Notes: generated by a model from the letters alone, not told the origin. A DNA stretch of 31,937 nucleotides from DATKCA01 sp035544675 (GCA_035544675.1 DATKCA010000055.1:1-31937), one strand, 5' to 3'; numbered from the stretch's first letter, positions 6,422 through 17,412 are shown. Translations and numbers: made by a program.

Positions 6422-6982
6422 GTGACCGCACTGACCGCGCTATGGCTCCCGATCCTCTTGGCGGCCGTCTTCGTCTTCATCGCCAGCTCCATCATCCACA
6501 TGCTTCCGCTGTGGCACCGCAGTGACTACCCGGCCGTTCCAGACGAGAACGCGTTCATCAGTGCGGTGCAGCCGATGGCCATCCCGCCCGGCGACTACAT
6601 GGTGCCGCGAGCGAGCGGCCAGGCGGAGATGAGCACACCGGAGTTCAAGGAGAAATTGAACAAGGGGCCGGTGCTGGTGATGTCGGTGTTCCCCTCCGGT
6701 CCTTTCAACATGGGCAAGACGCTCGCGCTGTGGTTCGTCTACAGCGTGGTGGTCAGCTATTTCTCGGCCTACGTGGCGGGCCGCGCGCTGGGACCCGGCG
6801 CCAACTACCTCGACGTCTTCCGCTTCGCCGGCGCCACCGCATTCATCGGATACACGCTGGCGCTGTGGCAGATGCCGATCTGGTACGGTCGCGCCTGGGG
6901 CATGACCCTCAAGCAGACGTTCGACGGCCTGATCTATTCGCTGCTCACCGCCGGAGCATTCGGCTGGCTCTGGCCACGGTGA
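6422..6982 (+). CDS. Small membrane protein of unknown function
   Basis: 186 residues from GTG 6422, six bases after a near-perfect AGGAGG (6410-6415), which decides the start. About four hydrophobic segments: LWLPILLAAVFVFIASSIIH near the N-terminus, LALWFVYSVVVSYFSAYVAG near 100-119, FAGATAFIGYTLALWQ near 134-149 and GLIYSLLTAGAFGWLW at the end. Between the first two lies a soluble loop containing AIPPGDYMVPRAS and KGPVLVMSVFPSGPFNMGK. I do not recognise a named family, but the layout looks like a conserved hypothetical. It is co-directional with atoE, 95 bases downstream and separated from it by a palindrome, so shared transcription is possible but unproven. Confidence 0.8.
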   Translation: MTALTALWLPILLAAVFVFIASSIIHMLPLWHRSDYPAVPDENAFISAVQPMAIPPGDYMVPRASGQAEMSTPEFKEKLNKGPVLVMSVFPSGPFNMGKTLALWFVYSVVVSYFSAYVAGRALGPGANYLDVFRFAGATAFIGYTLALWQMPIWYGRAWGMTLKQTFDGLIYSLLTAGAFGWLWPR

Positions 6983-7004
6983 AGCAGGCCTGGGGCCGGC
7001 ATGT

Positions 7005-7580
7005 TCAGCGGGTCTGTTTCACGACCGGCACGCCGTTCACGATCTCGAATGAGAACGCCACGTCGAACCGGGTCTTGAGCGGCTTCTGGTCGGTCATGAT
7101 CCGGTAGTCGGCCTTGCCATCGCCATCCGAGTCGGGGCCGTCGCGGAACTTGCGGATCCGTGCCGGAAGGCACCTCCATGTCTCCACTGCGCGGATCACC
7201 GCGGCTTCGAACGCCGGCGCATGCTCGCCCCCGGTCGACGGGACCAGCGGGCTTGGGGACGTGTCGGAGAGCCTGCCCCATTCGTCGAACGTGAGACGGA
7301 CGGCCACGACGTGCGGGGCCGGTCTCCTGTCGATCAGCTCCGGCGGATACTCCGGCTCTCCATTCCCCCGCCGGAGAACGGGCTGCACGAACTCCTCATT
7401 GGGGCCGAGCTGCACTTCGGGCGGGTCAGGATCCTCCAGAAGCGTCGCCGAGACGACGCCGTCATCGGGCGACATCTCGGCAACGTCCCGCGGATTGATC
7501 TCAGCGGGCGGAACTGCCGACCGGCAACTGATGATCAACAGTGCCGCCGCGACGATCGAGACGGAGAAATCGCATCGCAT
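7005..7580 (-). CDS. Lipoprotein with TonB C-terminal-like domain
   Basis: 191 residues from ATG 7580. The N-terminus MRCDFSVSIVAAALLIISC is a lipoprotein signal with lipobox I-I-S-C, giving cleavage before Cys19. In-frame sequence further upstream is arginine-rich and overlaps the divergent promoter region, so it was excluded. Residues about 75-150 resemble the TonB C-terminal fold: EPEYPPELIDR, VVAVRLTFDEWGRLSD and FEAAVIRAVETWRCLPARI. TonB_C domains normally couple an inner-membrane anchor to outer-membrane receptors; here the anchor is a lipid, and an Asp-rich insert (DSDGDGKAD) follows. It might act as a periplasmic adaptor rather than a true energy transducer. Convergent with the membrane protein gene (22-nt gap) and divergent from the glycosyltransferase gene. 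Confidence 0.72.
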   Translation of the reverse strand: MRCDFSVSIVAAALLIISCRSAVPPAEINPRDVAEMSPDDGVVSATLLEDPDPPEVQLGPNEEFVQPVLRRGNGEPEYPPELIDRRPAPHVVAVRLTFDEWGRLSDTSPSPLVPSTGGEHAPAFEAAVIRAVETWRCLPARIRKFRDGPDSDGDGKADYRIMTDQKPLKTRFDVAFSFEIVNGVPVVKQTR

Positions 7581-7734
7581 CGCGATTGAGAGGCTCCAAT
7601 AGAGTGAGAATACATCGAAGAACGGTCCGTGCGAGCCGCGCTGACCGGAAGAACGCGGCACAGCCGCACATGCTAGTGTTAGCCCCCGGGGGTTCCGTCT
7701 CCAGCTACGGCGAGTCATCGACAAGAGGTGAGCA

Positions 7735-8634
7735 TTGAGTGCAACGGCCGCGGATGCGGTTGATGGTCAGGTTGAAGTCATCGTTCTGGACTGGGACGGC
7801 GGCGCCGCGCTCACGGACTGCCTCCACTCGATCGACGTGCAGACGCAGCTTCCGTCGCGCGTGATCATCGTCGACAACGGCTCGCTCGTTCCGGTGTACC
7901 AGCGACTCCCCAAGACCCTGCTCAAGATCCCCTACGTCATTCTGCGCAACGAGACGAACCTCGGGTTCACCGGCGGGATCAACCGGGCCATGAGCGAAGT
8001 GCGCGCGCCGTTCGTGGCCTGGGTGAACAACGACGCCGTCCTCTCCGAGAAGTGGGTCGAGAAGTTGCTGCCGGCCGTGGCGGGAGAAGGAAAGGTGGCC
8101 GGCGCGCAGAGCATCATCCTCAAAGACAAGACCACCGTGGACGGCGCGGGTATCAGCATCGAGGACGGGATCTACCGCCAGATCGGGCACGGCCAGAAGC
8201 TCGCCAGACTCCGGCAGGTCACGCAGCCGTGGGGCGTTTCCGGGACTGCGGCGCTGTTCCGCACGCACGCGCTGAAGGATGCCGCCATCCACGGCGCGAT
8301 TCTCAGGCCCGACTTCTTCGCGTATTACGAAGACGTCGACCTCTGCGCGCGGCTTCGAGCACGAGGGTGGAAGTTCAAGCTCGTACCCGAGGCGTTGACG
8401 ATGCACCGCGGCTCGTCGAGCGCGGGGAGACTGGGACGCGCCGGATTCCGGATGCGCACCCGCAACCGGTATCTCGTGGCCCGTTCTCACCCCGGCGTCG
8501 GCAGTGTCTCCAAGCTCATCGGCGAAGACCTCTCCTACGCCACCCGCGAGCTCCTCGGCGGCCACTTCCGCTTCGCGCTGAACCGGCTGCGGGGGATGGT
8601 CGAAGGACTCAGGCACCGCCAGCCAAAGAGTTGA
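7735..8634 (+). CDS. Family 2 glycosyltransferase (rhamnosyltransferase/WbbL-like)
   Basis: 299 residues. The N-terminal GT-A fold has VIVLDWDGGAALTDCLHSI and VIIVDNGS, NETNLGFTGGINRA near 72-85, the metal-binding DXD equivalent NND near 98-100, and an acceptor-side YYEDVDLCARLRARGWKF near 198-215 with the ED-x-D general-base motif. This is the COG1216 type that transfers sugars such as rhamnose from a nucleotide donor onto cell-surface glycans at the cytoplasmic face of the inner membrane. TTG 7735 is used as start because AGAGGTGA lies immediately upstream and no ATG or GTG in frame fits; weak initiation is implied. It stands alone, with no other glycan genes around, so the product is unknown. 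Confidence 0.9.
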   Translation: MSATAADAVDGQVEVIVLDWDGGAALTDCLHSIDVQTQLPSRVIIVDNGSLVPVYQRLPKTLLKIPYVILRNETNLGFTGGINRAMSEVRAPFVAWVNNDAVLSEKWVEKLLPAVAGEGKVAGAQSIILKDKTTVDGAGISIEDGIYRQIGHGQKLARLRQVTQPWGVSGTAALFRTHALKDAAIHGAILRPDFFAYYEDVDLCARLRARGWKFKLVPEALTMHRGSSSAGRLGRAGFRMRTRNRYLVARSHPGVGSVSKLIGEDLSYATRELLGGHFRFALNRLRGMVEGLRHRQPKS

Positions 8635-8651
8635 GCGGCCCATCGGGTGCG

Positions 8652-9152
8652 TCAGGCAAAGGCGATCGCGATCACGAGGCCATGAAAAAAGACGCCAGAG
8701 AGCACCGCCAGTGTGAAGGAAGCAGGCGTCAGGGAGCGGCGGGCCAGGGAGAGTGCGGCCAGTCCCGAAGGAAGGTAGAGCAGAAGACCGGTGATCAGAC
8801 CGGGGGAGTAGCTCGACGTTGCAAGCGCGCCAAGGGCATGGAGAGCTGTGTTGATCAGGATGACCGTGGCGAAGGTCGCCGGGAACCAGGCCAGCTTTGG
8901 CCGAAGAATGGCCATGACGGTGAGGATGAAGAAGAGGGGCCAGACGATGCCGTTGAGAACGAGGAAACGGCTCGTGCTGACGGGAGAGCCGACCGCACGA
9001 GCGGTCCACATGGCAAAGCCCTCGCCTCCCCACCACTCTTCAGCGAGGTGCAGGAGATAGCTGGCAGGCAGAACGAGGAGCCACCACGCGCGGCGCCGCG
9101 CACCGGCGCCGGCAATGGCGGGCCCGTCCTGCTCGGACACGAAATCACTCAT
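8652..9152 (-). CDS. HXXEE-domain membrane protein
   Basis: 166 residues from ATG 9152, with GGAG upstream; an in-frame GTG at 9164 is an alternative. The motif H-L-A-E-E-W-W near residues 38-44 (in YLLHLAEEWW) is the defining H-x-x-E-E signature. Around it are several hydrophobic helices: WWLLVLPASYLLHL, FLVLNGIVWPLFFILTVMAI, FATVILINTALHALGAL, LITGLLLYLPSGLAALSLA and a C-terminal VLSGVFFHGLVIAIAF. The buried His and Glu residues suggest metal binding inside the membrane, but the family has no established function. Its stop lies 17 nt from the convergent glycosyltransferase stop, and it is 36 nt downstream of the rhomboid gene on the same strand, so the two may be co-transcribed. Confidence 0.78.
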   Translation of the reverse strand: MSDFVSEQDGPAIAGAGARRRAWWLLVLPASYLLHLAEEWWGGEGFAMWTARAVGSPVSTSRFLVLNGIVWPLFFILTVMAILRPKLAWFPATFATVILINTALHALGALATSSYSPGLITGLLLYLPSGLAALSLARRSLTPASFTLAVLSGVFFHGLVIAIAFA

Positions 9153-9188
9153 GGGCGTGTCCACTCCGCGGTGACGTTCGTCCGCAGA

Positions 9189-9821
9189 TCAATCCCGAGG
9201 AAACTGCACCACGCTCGCCTCACGCATGAGGCGGTCGGTATGTGCCTTTGCCTGCCTTGCAGGGTACCGCATGCGGGCCGCAAGGAAGCCGCCGACAAAG
9301 CCGAAAAAATGGCCGCTCCACGAAACAGATTCTTCCGGGATCAGTGAATACGCGAAGGCGGTGCCGTAAGCGAATGCAACAGCGAGCGTCACCAGGGCTG
9401 ATGAGAGACGCCGATCAAACGCGGCGCGAAACACGAGATATCCGAAGAATCCGAACAGAACACCGCTGGCCCCGATGTGTTGCGCATTTCCGGAACCGAA
9501 CACCCACGTTCCCAGACCACTGACCAGCCCCGAGACGAGAACCACAAACGCGAACTCCGCGACACCGCGAAGAAGAATGAGGGCGCCGAGCACGAGAATG
9601 GGGAGAGAGTTGGACACCAGATGATCGAGATCGCCGTGAATGAAGGGAGCGACGAAGATCCCGTCGAATCCCGCCCAGCTCCTCGGAACGATCCCGATGC
9701 CGGCTGCGGAACCCGGCCTACCTGCGATGAAATCGAGCAACCACGCGAACCACATCAAACCGACGAATATCAGCAGAATGCCGATTCGAAGCCTGATGCT
9801 TTCTCGGTGCCTGGTGGTCAC
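9189..9821 (-). CDS. Rhomboid-family intramembrane serine protease
   Basis: About 210 residues. Active-site signatures are present: GASGVLFGFFGYL with the catalytic Ser in G-x-S-G, and the later WSGHFFGFVGGFLAARM with the catalytic His. The family N-terminal box H-G-D-L-D-H-L-V-S-N precedes them. Six hydrophobic helices are visible, giving a basic six-TM rhomboid without an added cytoplasmic domain. It would cleave transmembrane helices of substrate proteins in the inner membrane; the substrate is unknown. The start is uncertain: GTG 9821 or TTG 9833, neither with a strong ribosome site. It lies upstream of the HXXEE gene on the same strand. Confidence 0.9.
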   Translation of the reverse strand: MTTRHRESIRLRIGILLIFVGLMWFAWLLDFIAGRPGSAAGIGIVPRSWAGFDGIFVAPFIHGDLDHLVSNSLPILVLGALILLRGVAEFAFVVLVSGLVSGLGTWVFGSGNAQHIGASGVLFGFFGYLVFRAAFDRRLSSALVTLAVAFAYGTAFAYSLIPEESVSWSGHFFGFVGGFLAARMRYPARQAKAHTDRLMREASVVQFPRD

Positions 9822-9950
9822 TCTGCCGCCCAACGGACCGGACGCTCAGCGGCGCGGCCCGGTCCCGAGGCGAGACTAGCACGCCGCGAGGGAAAGCTTC
9901 GGAGCCAGGGACACCGAAAATCCTGGACGGTCGATCACGAACGCCTGACG

Positions 9951-10367
9951 TCATCTCGATTCATCGAGAATGCGGAGCACACCCTGATGATCGTCCGCGA
10001 CGAAACGCGCAATCAACTCGTCTGCCGCATTGAGCGGAACGTCTGCAGTCACAACGCGCTTACGCGACGCAGGGAAGATCCCGAAGATCCGTCGCTCGTG
10101 ATTGTAGTGATAGTGCACGACCAGATCGGCAGACGAAGGACAGAGATGAAGAAGACGGCCGTCTTCGGAAACGATTCCGAGACCAGGTGGGCAACTTTCC
10201 TCTCCAACGCTCTGACGGCTCTCTTCCAATCTGAGCTCGCCGGGCCATGATCGGGAGCGAAAGGCCGTTTGAATCTCGCTCGCTCCGGACGCGGTGTGAT
10301 CCTCACTCCTGAAATCAGCGCGCTGGATCCAGTAGTGAATGGGTTTCTCCGACGAAGCGTTCAGCAT
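9951..10367 (-). CDS. Hypothetical protein
   Basis: 138 residues from ATG 10367; no family recognised. The protein looks like a genuine soluble alpha/beta polypeptide: IHYWIQRADFRSED near the start, a central segment DLVVHYHYNHERRIFGIFP, and a C-terminal helix AADELIARFVADDHQGVLRIL. No signal peptide, membrane segment or repeated motif. The opposite strand also has a long frame, but its translation is charged and low in hydrophobic periodicity, so the minus strand is preferred. It is preceded by 51 bases without features and followed by about 130 bases before the rhomboid gene. Its short length and isolated position leave function open. Confidence 0.6.
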   Translation of the reverse strand: MLNASSEKPIHYWIQRADFRSEDHTASGASEIQTAFRSRSWPGELRLEESRQSVGEESCPPGLGIVSEDGRLLHLCPSSADLVVHYHYNHERRIFGIFPASRKRVVTADVPLNAADELIARFVADDHQGVLRILDESR

Positions 10368-10418
10368 CTACCCTGACGATAACAGGAGATATGCCACTCG
10401 AGGCGCATCAGTTTCACC

Positions 10419-10769
10419 CTAGCCGGGAACGACGCGGAACTCCGCCTCCGCGAATTCGTCGAAGCCGCTCTGGTCGACGCGCACGCGCAGCCTCCACGAC
10501 AGCGAGATCAGCTCCCCTTCGAAGCTGATCGGCCCCTCGTAAGGAATCAGCAGCCGCACCGGAAACACGCCGTCGGGCTGGTGTTTTCGCACGGGGACTT
10601 GCGTGACGCGCGCGACGCCGGACGCCACGTTCCCTTCCCCGCCCGTGCGCCAGGCCACATCGGCGAGGATCCGCGTTACCGACCGGTCGGCGCCCTCACG
10701 GACCCAGTGAATCCTGGCGGTGATGAAATCGCCGGCCTCCACCGTCTCCTGCAGCTCGATGCCGATCAC
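10419..10769 (-). CDS. Small beta-sandwich-like protein, translationally coupled to its upstream neighbour
   Basis: 116 residues from GTG 10769. The start overlaps the stop of the preceding gene (GTGA), which supports coupled translation and the choice of start. The sequence alternates short beta strands: GDFITARIHWV, RILADVAWRTGG, VFPVRLLIPYEGPISFEGELISLSWRLRVRVD and a final AEAEFRVV. This resembles an arrestin-like or Ig-like E-set sandwich, but no catalytic motif or exact family can be named. The likely role is protein-protein interaction with the membrane protein encoded just upstream. No signal peptide, so probably cytoplasmic. Confidence 0.65.
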   Translation of the reverse strand: MIGIELQETVEAGDFITARIHWVREGADRSVTRILADVAWRTGGEGNVASGVARVTQVPVRKHQPDGVFPVRLLIPYEGPISFEGELISLSWRLRVRVDQSGFDEFAEAEFRVVPG

Positions 10770-11389
10770 TTTGCCACCTGCGGCACGACGAGCAGCTCGA
10801 AATCAGCGACGCATTCTCCTTCCAGCATCGTCTTGACCATCCACTGCACCTTGTTGCTCCCGACGGCGAGCGATGGCAGACCTTCCCGCGGGATGTCGAA
10901 GGTCCACTGATCTGTCGATGCGTCGAAGTCGAGCTCGAGGCGCGTCGCGTGCTTCACCGTTTCGTACTTGCCGCGCGACACTCGCGCTTCCTCGACGCAC
11001 ACCAGCTTCGCGCTGACGAGCGTGAGCGGCTTCGAGCGGAATTTCGTGGTCACCGTCTGACCGAGGCGGATCGGCCAGGGGCGGACCACCAGCGTGGCGT
11101 ACTCGAGCCGGCGCTGGCGAAGATAGCGGCGCCCGTATTCGGAAAGCATGCCGGCCGCGAAGAGGATGCCGCTCACCGCGGTGGCCTGCCGTCGATTTCG
11201 AAGCGGGTCGGAGATGAGGAACCAGAGAAACAGCGTCAGGAAGCTGATGAGCATGATCAGCAACGCCACGTCCTTCCACCCGGGACGCGCGGCGAGAAGC
11301 TGCATGCCGTCCGGCGTGCGAGTCACGGCGATGCGCGGCAGCACGGAACCACGGTGCAAATGATGGCTGTACCGGAAGCCGAGGACCAT
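10766..11389 (-). CDS. Membrane-anchored protein with C-terminal beta-sandwich
   Basis: 207 residues from ATG 11389. Two hydrophobic segments, VALLIMLISFLTLFLWFLI near 41-59 and ATAVSGILFAAGML near 69-82, are followed by a basic stretch (EYGRRYLRQRRLE). A beta-rich C-terminal domain contains LVVRPWPIRLGQTVTTKF, TRLELDFD, WTFDIPREGLPSLAVGSN and VADFELLVVP. The latter is reminiscent of arrestin-like or E-set domains, and the next gene encodes another such domain, so the two probably form a small membrane-associated complex. No named family recognised. It lies 87 bases downstream of the RND pump gene on the same strand, with a strong hairpin between them. Confidence 0.68.
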   Translation of the reverse strand: MVLGFRYSHHLHRGSVLPRIAVTRTPDGMQLLAARPGWKDVALLIMLISFLTLFLWFLISDPLRNRRQATAVSGILFAAGMLSEYGRRYLRQRRLEYATLVVRPWPIRLGQTVTTKFRSKPLTLVSAKLVCVEEARVSRGKYETVKHATRLELDFDASTDQWTFDIPREGLPSLAVGSNKVQWMVKTMLEGECVADFELLVVPQVAK

Positions 11390-11423
11390 GCGCGGATTCT
11401 CGCATCGATCCGGAACCTGTGGA

Positions 11424-11445
11424 GCGCCGCTGTCCTCAGCGGCGC
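11424..11445. repeat. GCGCCGC hairpin downstream of the RND pump gene
   Basis: GCGCCGCTG and CAGCGGCGC form a 9-bp stem with a TCCT loop, preceded by TGTGGA. It is 31 nt past the pump stop codon. It has no T-run, so it is not a classic intrinsic terminator, but it could end or stabilise the efflux mRNA. It is nearly the same element as 15863-15884. Confidence 0.6.
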
Positions 11446-11476
11446 CCCTCGTGGGTGGGCGGCGCGAGCTGGTCGA

Positions 11477-14690
<3,214 letters not shown>

Positions 14691-14707
<17 letters not shown>

Positions 14708-15836
14708 TGAGGACGACCACCTCTCCCGCTTTCACGCCGGACAGCACCTCCGTCCACTGCCCCATCCGCCGGCCGAGGGTCACCGGCTTCTCTTTCCGCT
14801 GGCCGTTCTCCAGGACGACGACCTTCTGGATCCCGGCGAATGTGATCACCGCGTCCGCCGGCACGGTGAGCGCCGGCTCCGATGCGTTCGTGACGATCGA
14901 CGCCCGCGCGAACGACCCGGCGCGCAGAACGCCGTCGTTGGGAATGTCGGCTTCCATGATGAGGACGCGCGAGCGCTCCGTGATGGTCGGGCTGAGCCGT
15001 GTCACCAGACCAGTGTATGCGCGCGTCGAGCCATCCACCGACAGCTGGACGTTCTGTCCGACCCGGATGTTGGCCGCGTCGCGCTCCGGCACCTCGGCGC
15101 GGAAGCGAAGCGGGTTGACCCTGACCACGTCGGCCACCGGCGCGCCGGCGGCGAGAAACTCGCCGGGCGAGGCGTGCCGCCGCTCCACCACACCATGAAA
15201 GGATGCGTACACGCCCGTGTCGGCCAGCTGCTGCCGCGCCAACGCCACCTCGGCCCTTCGCTGGGACATCACGGCCTGGCGGTTGCGGATCTCCTCGAAC
15301 GCGTCCTGATAGCGGCTTTCGGCGACGCGTGCGGCGGACACGGCCTGGTCGAGGTCGGCCTTCGAGACGAGCCCGCCCGCGTGCAGCGATGCGAAACGCT
15401 GGCTCGTCGCCCGCGCCTCGTCGAGCAGGGCGCGCGCGGCGCGGACGCTCGGCGTGTCATCGGGATCGACGGCGTCGCTGGCGCCTTCCGGAGGCAGGCC
15501 CAGCCGTGCGCGGGCCTGAGCCAGCGCCGCCTCCGCGGTATCGAGACGAATGCGGTAATCGGTCGGATCGACGCGGGCGATGAGCTGCCCGCGCGTGACG
15601 GCGCTGCCGAGGTCGACGGCGATGGTCTGGAGGCGGCCCGGGACTTTGACGCCGACCGTGGCGCGATCGAACGCGGCGAGCGTCCCGCTGACGACGACGG
15701 TCGTGCTCAGCATCCGTTCCGCCACGCGATCGGTACGGACCGGTTTGGCGGGCTCTTTCTCCTGCGCCTCCGCCGAGGAGGGCGCACCCTTACACCCGGC
15801 CACCAGCAACACGAGCCCGACAATGAGAACCCTCAT
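14691..15836 (-). CDS. RND efflux periplasmic adaptor (membrane fusion lipoprotein)
   Basis: 381 residues from ATG 15836. The start MRVLIVGLVLLVAGC is a lipoprotein signal with lipobox V-A-G-C, giving lipidation at Cys15. Domains in order: N-terminal beta strands with GTLAAFDRATVGVKVPGRLQ and VDLGSAVTRGQLIARVD (lipoyl half); a long alpha-hairpin coiled coil about residues 100-215 rich in Ala/Arg/Glu; the returning lipoyl half VYASFHGVVERRHASPGEF; a beta-barrel (PLRFRAEVPERDAANIRVGQ); and the membrane-proximal VPADAVITFAGIQKVVVLENG with a final GVKAGEVVVLN. It bridges the pump to a TolC-type channel. A pseudo-upstream extension over the repeat region was rejected. The stop overlaps the pump start by 17 nt, showing a coupled operon. 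No outer-membrane factor is nearby. Confidence 0.93.
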
Positions 15837-15862
15837 AGCTGGTGTACCAAATCCAAAGTGGA

Positions 15863-15884
15863 GCGCCGCCATTCCTGGCGGCGC
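15863..15884. repeat. GCGCCGC hairpin upstream of the RND adaptor gene
   Basis: GCGCCGCCA and TGGCGGCGC form a 9-bp stem with a TTCC loop, led by GTGGA like the 11424-11445 copy. It lies 26 nt before the adaptor start codon, i.e. in its leader or promoter, and abuts the larger inverted repeat at 15886-15951. Confidence 0.6.
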
Positions 15885-15885
15885 G

Positions 15886-15951
15886 GTGGAGGACAGGCAA
15901 TCCTGCCTGTCCAGCGATCTGGAAGGACAGGCAGGATTGCCTGTCCTCCAC
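15886..15951. repeat. 27-bp perfect inverted repeat (GGACAGGC palindromic element)
   Basis: Arms 15886-15912 and 15925-15951 are perfectly complementary over 27 bp around a 12-nt spacer. Each arm itself contains GGACAGGC and GCCTGTCC, so the element is a palindrome of palindromes. It lies between the small secreted protein gene (stop 15961) and the adaptor start (15836), all minus strand. It could stop read-through or act as a mobile palindromic repeat; a related copy lies in addB. Confidence 0.8.
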
Positions 15952-15960
15952 AGGGTCGCG

Positions 15961-16278
15961 TTAGATCTTCTTCGCCTTCTCGATGAACAGCTCCTGACCG
16001 CCGCTCTCATCGCACGCCACGACTTTGCCGCTGACGCGGACATTCGCGCCGTTGAGCTTCGTGAGGCTGGCCTTGCTCTTGTCGCAGATCGTGTACTGCG
16101 TGTCGGAGTTGGCGACGCGGAAGACGCGCGCGCAGTTCTCGCCGGTGGCGCCGTCGGCGCAGGCGATGACTCCGGTCAGCTGAACGTTCTTCGCTTCGGT
16201 CTTACAGCTCTTTCCGCCGCCGGCGAACGCGCTGACAGCGACCAGGACAACAGCCAGGGCAAGCACGATTTTCTTCAT
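15961..16278 (-). CDS. Small exported protein, OB-fold-like, function unknown
   Basis: 105 residues from ATG 16278, seven bases behind AAGGAGAG on the minus strand; an in-frame ATG at 16296 has no such site. MKKIVLALAVVLVAVSAFA is a standard Sec signal peptide with A-F-A cleavage, so it is periplasmic or secreted. The mature part of about 86 residues holds five Cys (in KSCK, IACAD, ENCAR, TICDK, VACDE). It has alternating strands such as NVQLTGVIACAD and ANVRVSGKVVACD, whose G-x-V spacing suggests a small OB-like barrel. No family named. It precedes the efflux operon on the same strand but is separated from it by two strong hairpins. Confidence 0.75.
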   Translation of the reverse strand: MKKIVLALAVVLVAVSAFAGGGKSCKTEAKNVQLTGVIACADGATGENCARVFRVANSDTQYTICDKSKASLTKLNGANVRVSGKVVACDESGGQELFIEKAKKI

Positions 16279-16390
16279 GGCACTCTCCTTTTCCATCCAA
16301 CTGACGCCGAGGATAGTGGATTGTTAACGGGGAGGGTGGTGTCGGAGCGGAAACGGGATGTGACACGGCGGGCAACCTCTGTCCCAACGA

Positions 16391-16687
16391 TCAGATGCCC
16401 TCGACCACGATCATGTTCGCGCGTGCGCAACTCTCGCGAATCTTCTTCGCCTCGGCGTATTCGGGCGAGCCGCGCCAGGCCTTCGCCTTCTCGACCGACT
16501 CGAACTCCAGGACCACCAGGCGCCTCGGCGTCCAGTCGCCGTCGAGCACCTCGGTCCTGCCACCTCGAACGAGATAGCGGCCGCCATGGGCAGCGATCGA
16601 CGCGGAAGCGAGTCGCTTGTAGTCTTCGTAGCGGACGGCGTCGAGCACTTCGATGTCGACGATGATGAGAGCAGGCATGCGCGCCAT
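16391..16687 (-). CDS. DUF1330 domain protein
   Basis: 98 residues from ATG 16687, chosen because AGGTGAG lies just upstream; ATG 16678 is the alternative. The pattern MPALIIVDIEVLD, YEDYKRLASASIAAHGGRYLVRGG, LEFESVEKAKAW and SPEYAEAKKIRESCARANMIVVEG matches DUF1330, a small ferredoxin-like alpha-beta dimer related to the ABM/EthD-type barrels. Family members have no firmly assigned reaction. It is a single gene on the minus strand between the truncated PLD gene and the small exported protein gene, with no sign of coupling to either. Confidence 0.86.
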   Translation of the reverse strand: MARMPALIIVDIEVLDAVRYEDYKRLASASIAAHGGRYLVRGGRTEVLDGDWTPRRLVVLEFESVEKAKAWRGSPEYAEAKKIRESCARANMIVVEGI

Positions 16688-16797
16688 TTTCTCACCTGGC
16701 CCGAGCAGTCCGATACGAGAAGCTCTCCGACCTGAAGATTTTTCCACCTGCGGAGGGGGAAGGCGTGAAACACGAGATCAGATTTCTCGCCGGAAGG

Positions 16798-17412
16798 TCA
16801 TCCATTGGAGATGTCGACGCACCACTTGTCATTCCACCGCGCGTCGAACCAGGCGGCGAGCTTGGAGCAGGCATCGTGATCCAGTACGTCGACGTTCAAC
16901 TCGCCCTGCTTCTGCAGGCCGGCGAACGTCAGGTTGCTGCTCCCGACGAAGCCGATCATCGGATTGTCCGAGCGGTGCATCAGATAGAGCTTTGCGTGAA
17001 GCGGGTGCCGGACGTGCAGCTTTACAACGACTTTCCTGGCCCGAAGCTGCTCTGCTAGCCGGCGCAAGGCACGTTCATCCTCATTCGTCGGAGTCCCGAT
17101 CGTGAGCTGCTCGCGAAATCGCAGCGCATAACTTCTGCGAAGGCGTGCCACGGTCTGGAGGTCGAGCGCGTCAGCCGATTCGTGGTGCAGAAAGGCATCG
17201 CGGAACTCGTCATCGGGATCTTTCTGCATCCCGACGAGCAGCCTGCAGGCGTTCCCATTCCGACCGCTCCAGGCCTCGATGTAGGAATCGATCGCCTTCC
17301 AGCCGCGAAGATTGAAGTAGCCGACACAGAAGTCCGCTCGCTCAGCGACCTCGAGTGATTCGCGCAGGGCAGGAAGGAGCTGCTGATCGATATTGTCGAA
17401 TATGCGGGGCAT
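16798..17412 (-). CDS. PLD-like nuclease/transferase domain protein, probably the N-terminal remnant of a PLD-helicase
   Basis: 204 residues from ATG 17412, with a GAGGT site upstream. It begins MPRIFDNIDQQLLPALRES and continues ADFCVGYFNLRGWKAID, then HAKLYLMHR (H-x-K motif, as in phospholipase D) and GFVGSSNLTFAGLQKQGELNVDVLDHD. This is the N-terminal module that, in related proteins I know, is followed by a SNF2-type helicase of roughly 800 or more residues. Here translation stops after KWCVDISNG, the point where the long proteins continue, and no helicase sequence follows in the next bases. Either it is a truncated remnant or a standalone PLD protein. Only one HxK is visible, so an active enzyme would need to dimerise. 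It lies on the same strand and 71 bases after fic. Confidence 0.78.
   Translation of the reverse strand: MPRIFDNIDQQLLPALRESLEVAERADFCVGYFNLRGWKAIDSYIEAWSGRNGNACRLLVGMQKDPDDEFRDAFLHHESADALDLQTVARLRRSYALRFREQLTIGTPTNEDERALRRLAEQLRARKVVVKLHVRHPLHAKLYLMHRSDNPMIGFVGSSNLTFAGLQKQGELNVDVLDHDACSKLAAWFDARWNDKWCVDISNG

Noticed and set aside
5228..6982. Long + strand frame overlapping atoE and the small membrane protein
   Set aside because: Arg/Ala/Gly-rich shadow of clearly recognisable genes in another frame, as expected in GC-rich DNA.
7705..9036. Long minus-strand frame over the glycosyltransferase
   Set aside because: The opposite strand encodes an unmistakable GT2 enzyme and part of this range encodes the HXXEE protein in another frame.
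15886..15951. Reading the large inverted repeat as a simple intrinsic terminator
   Set aside because: No T-run on either strand, and related sequence inside addB shows it is a repeat element; a terminating effect remains possible but is not shown.
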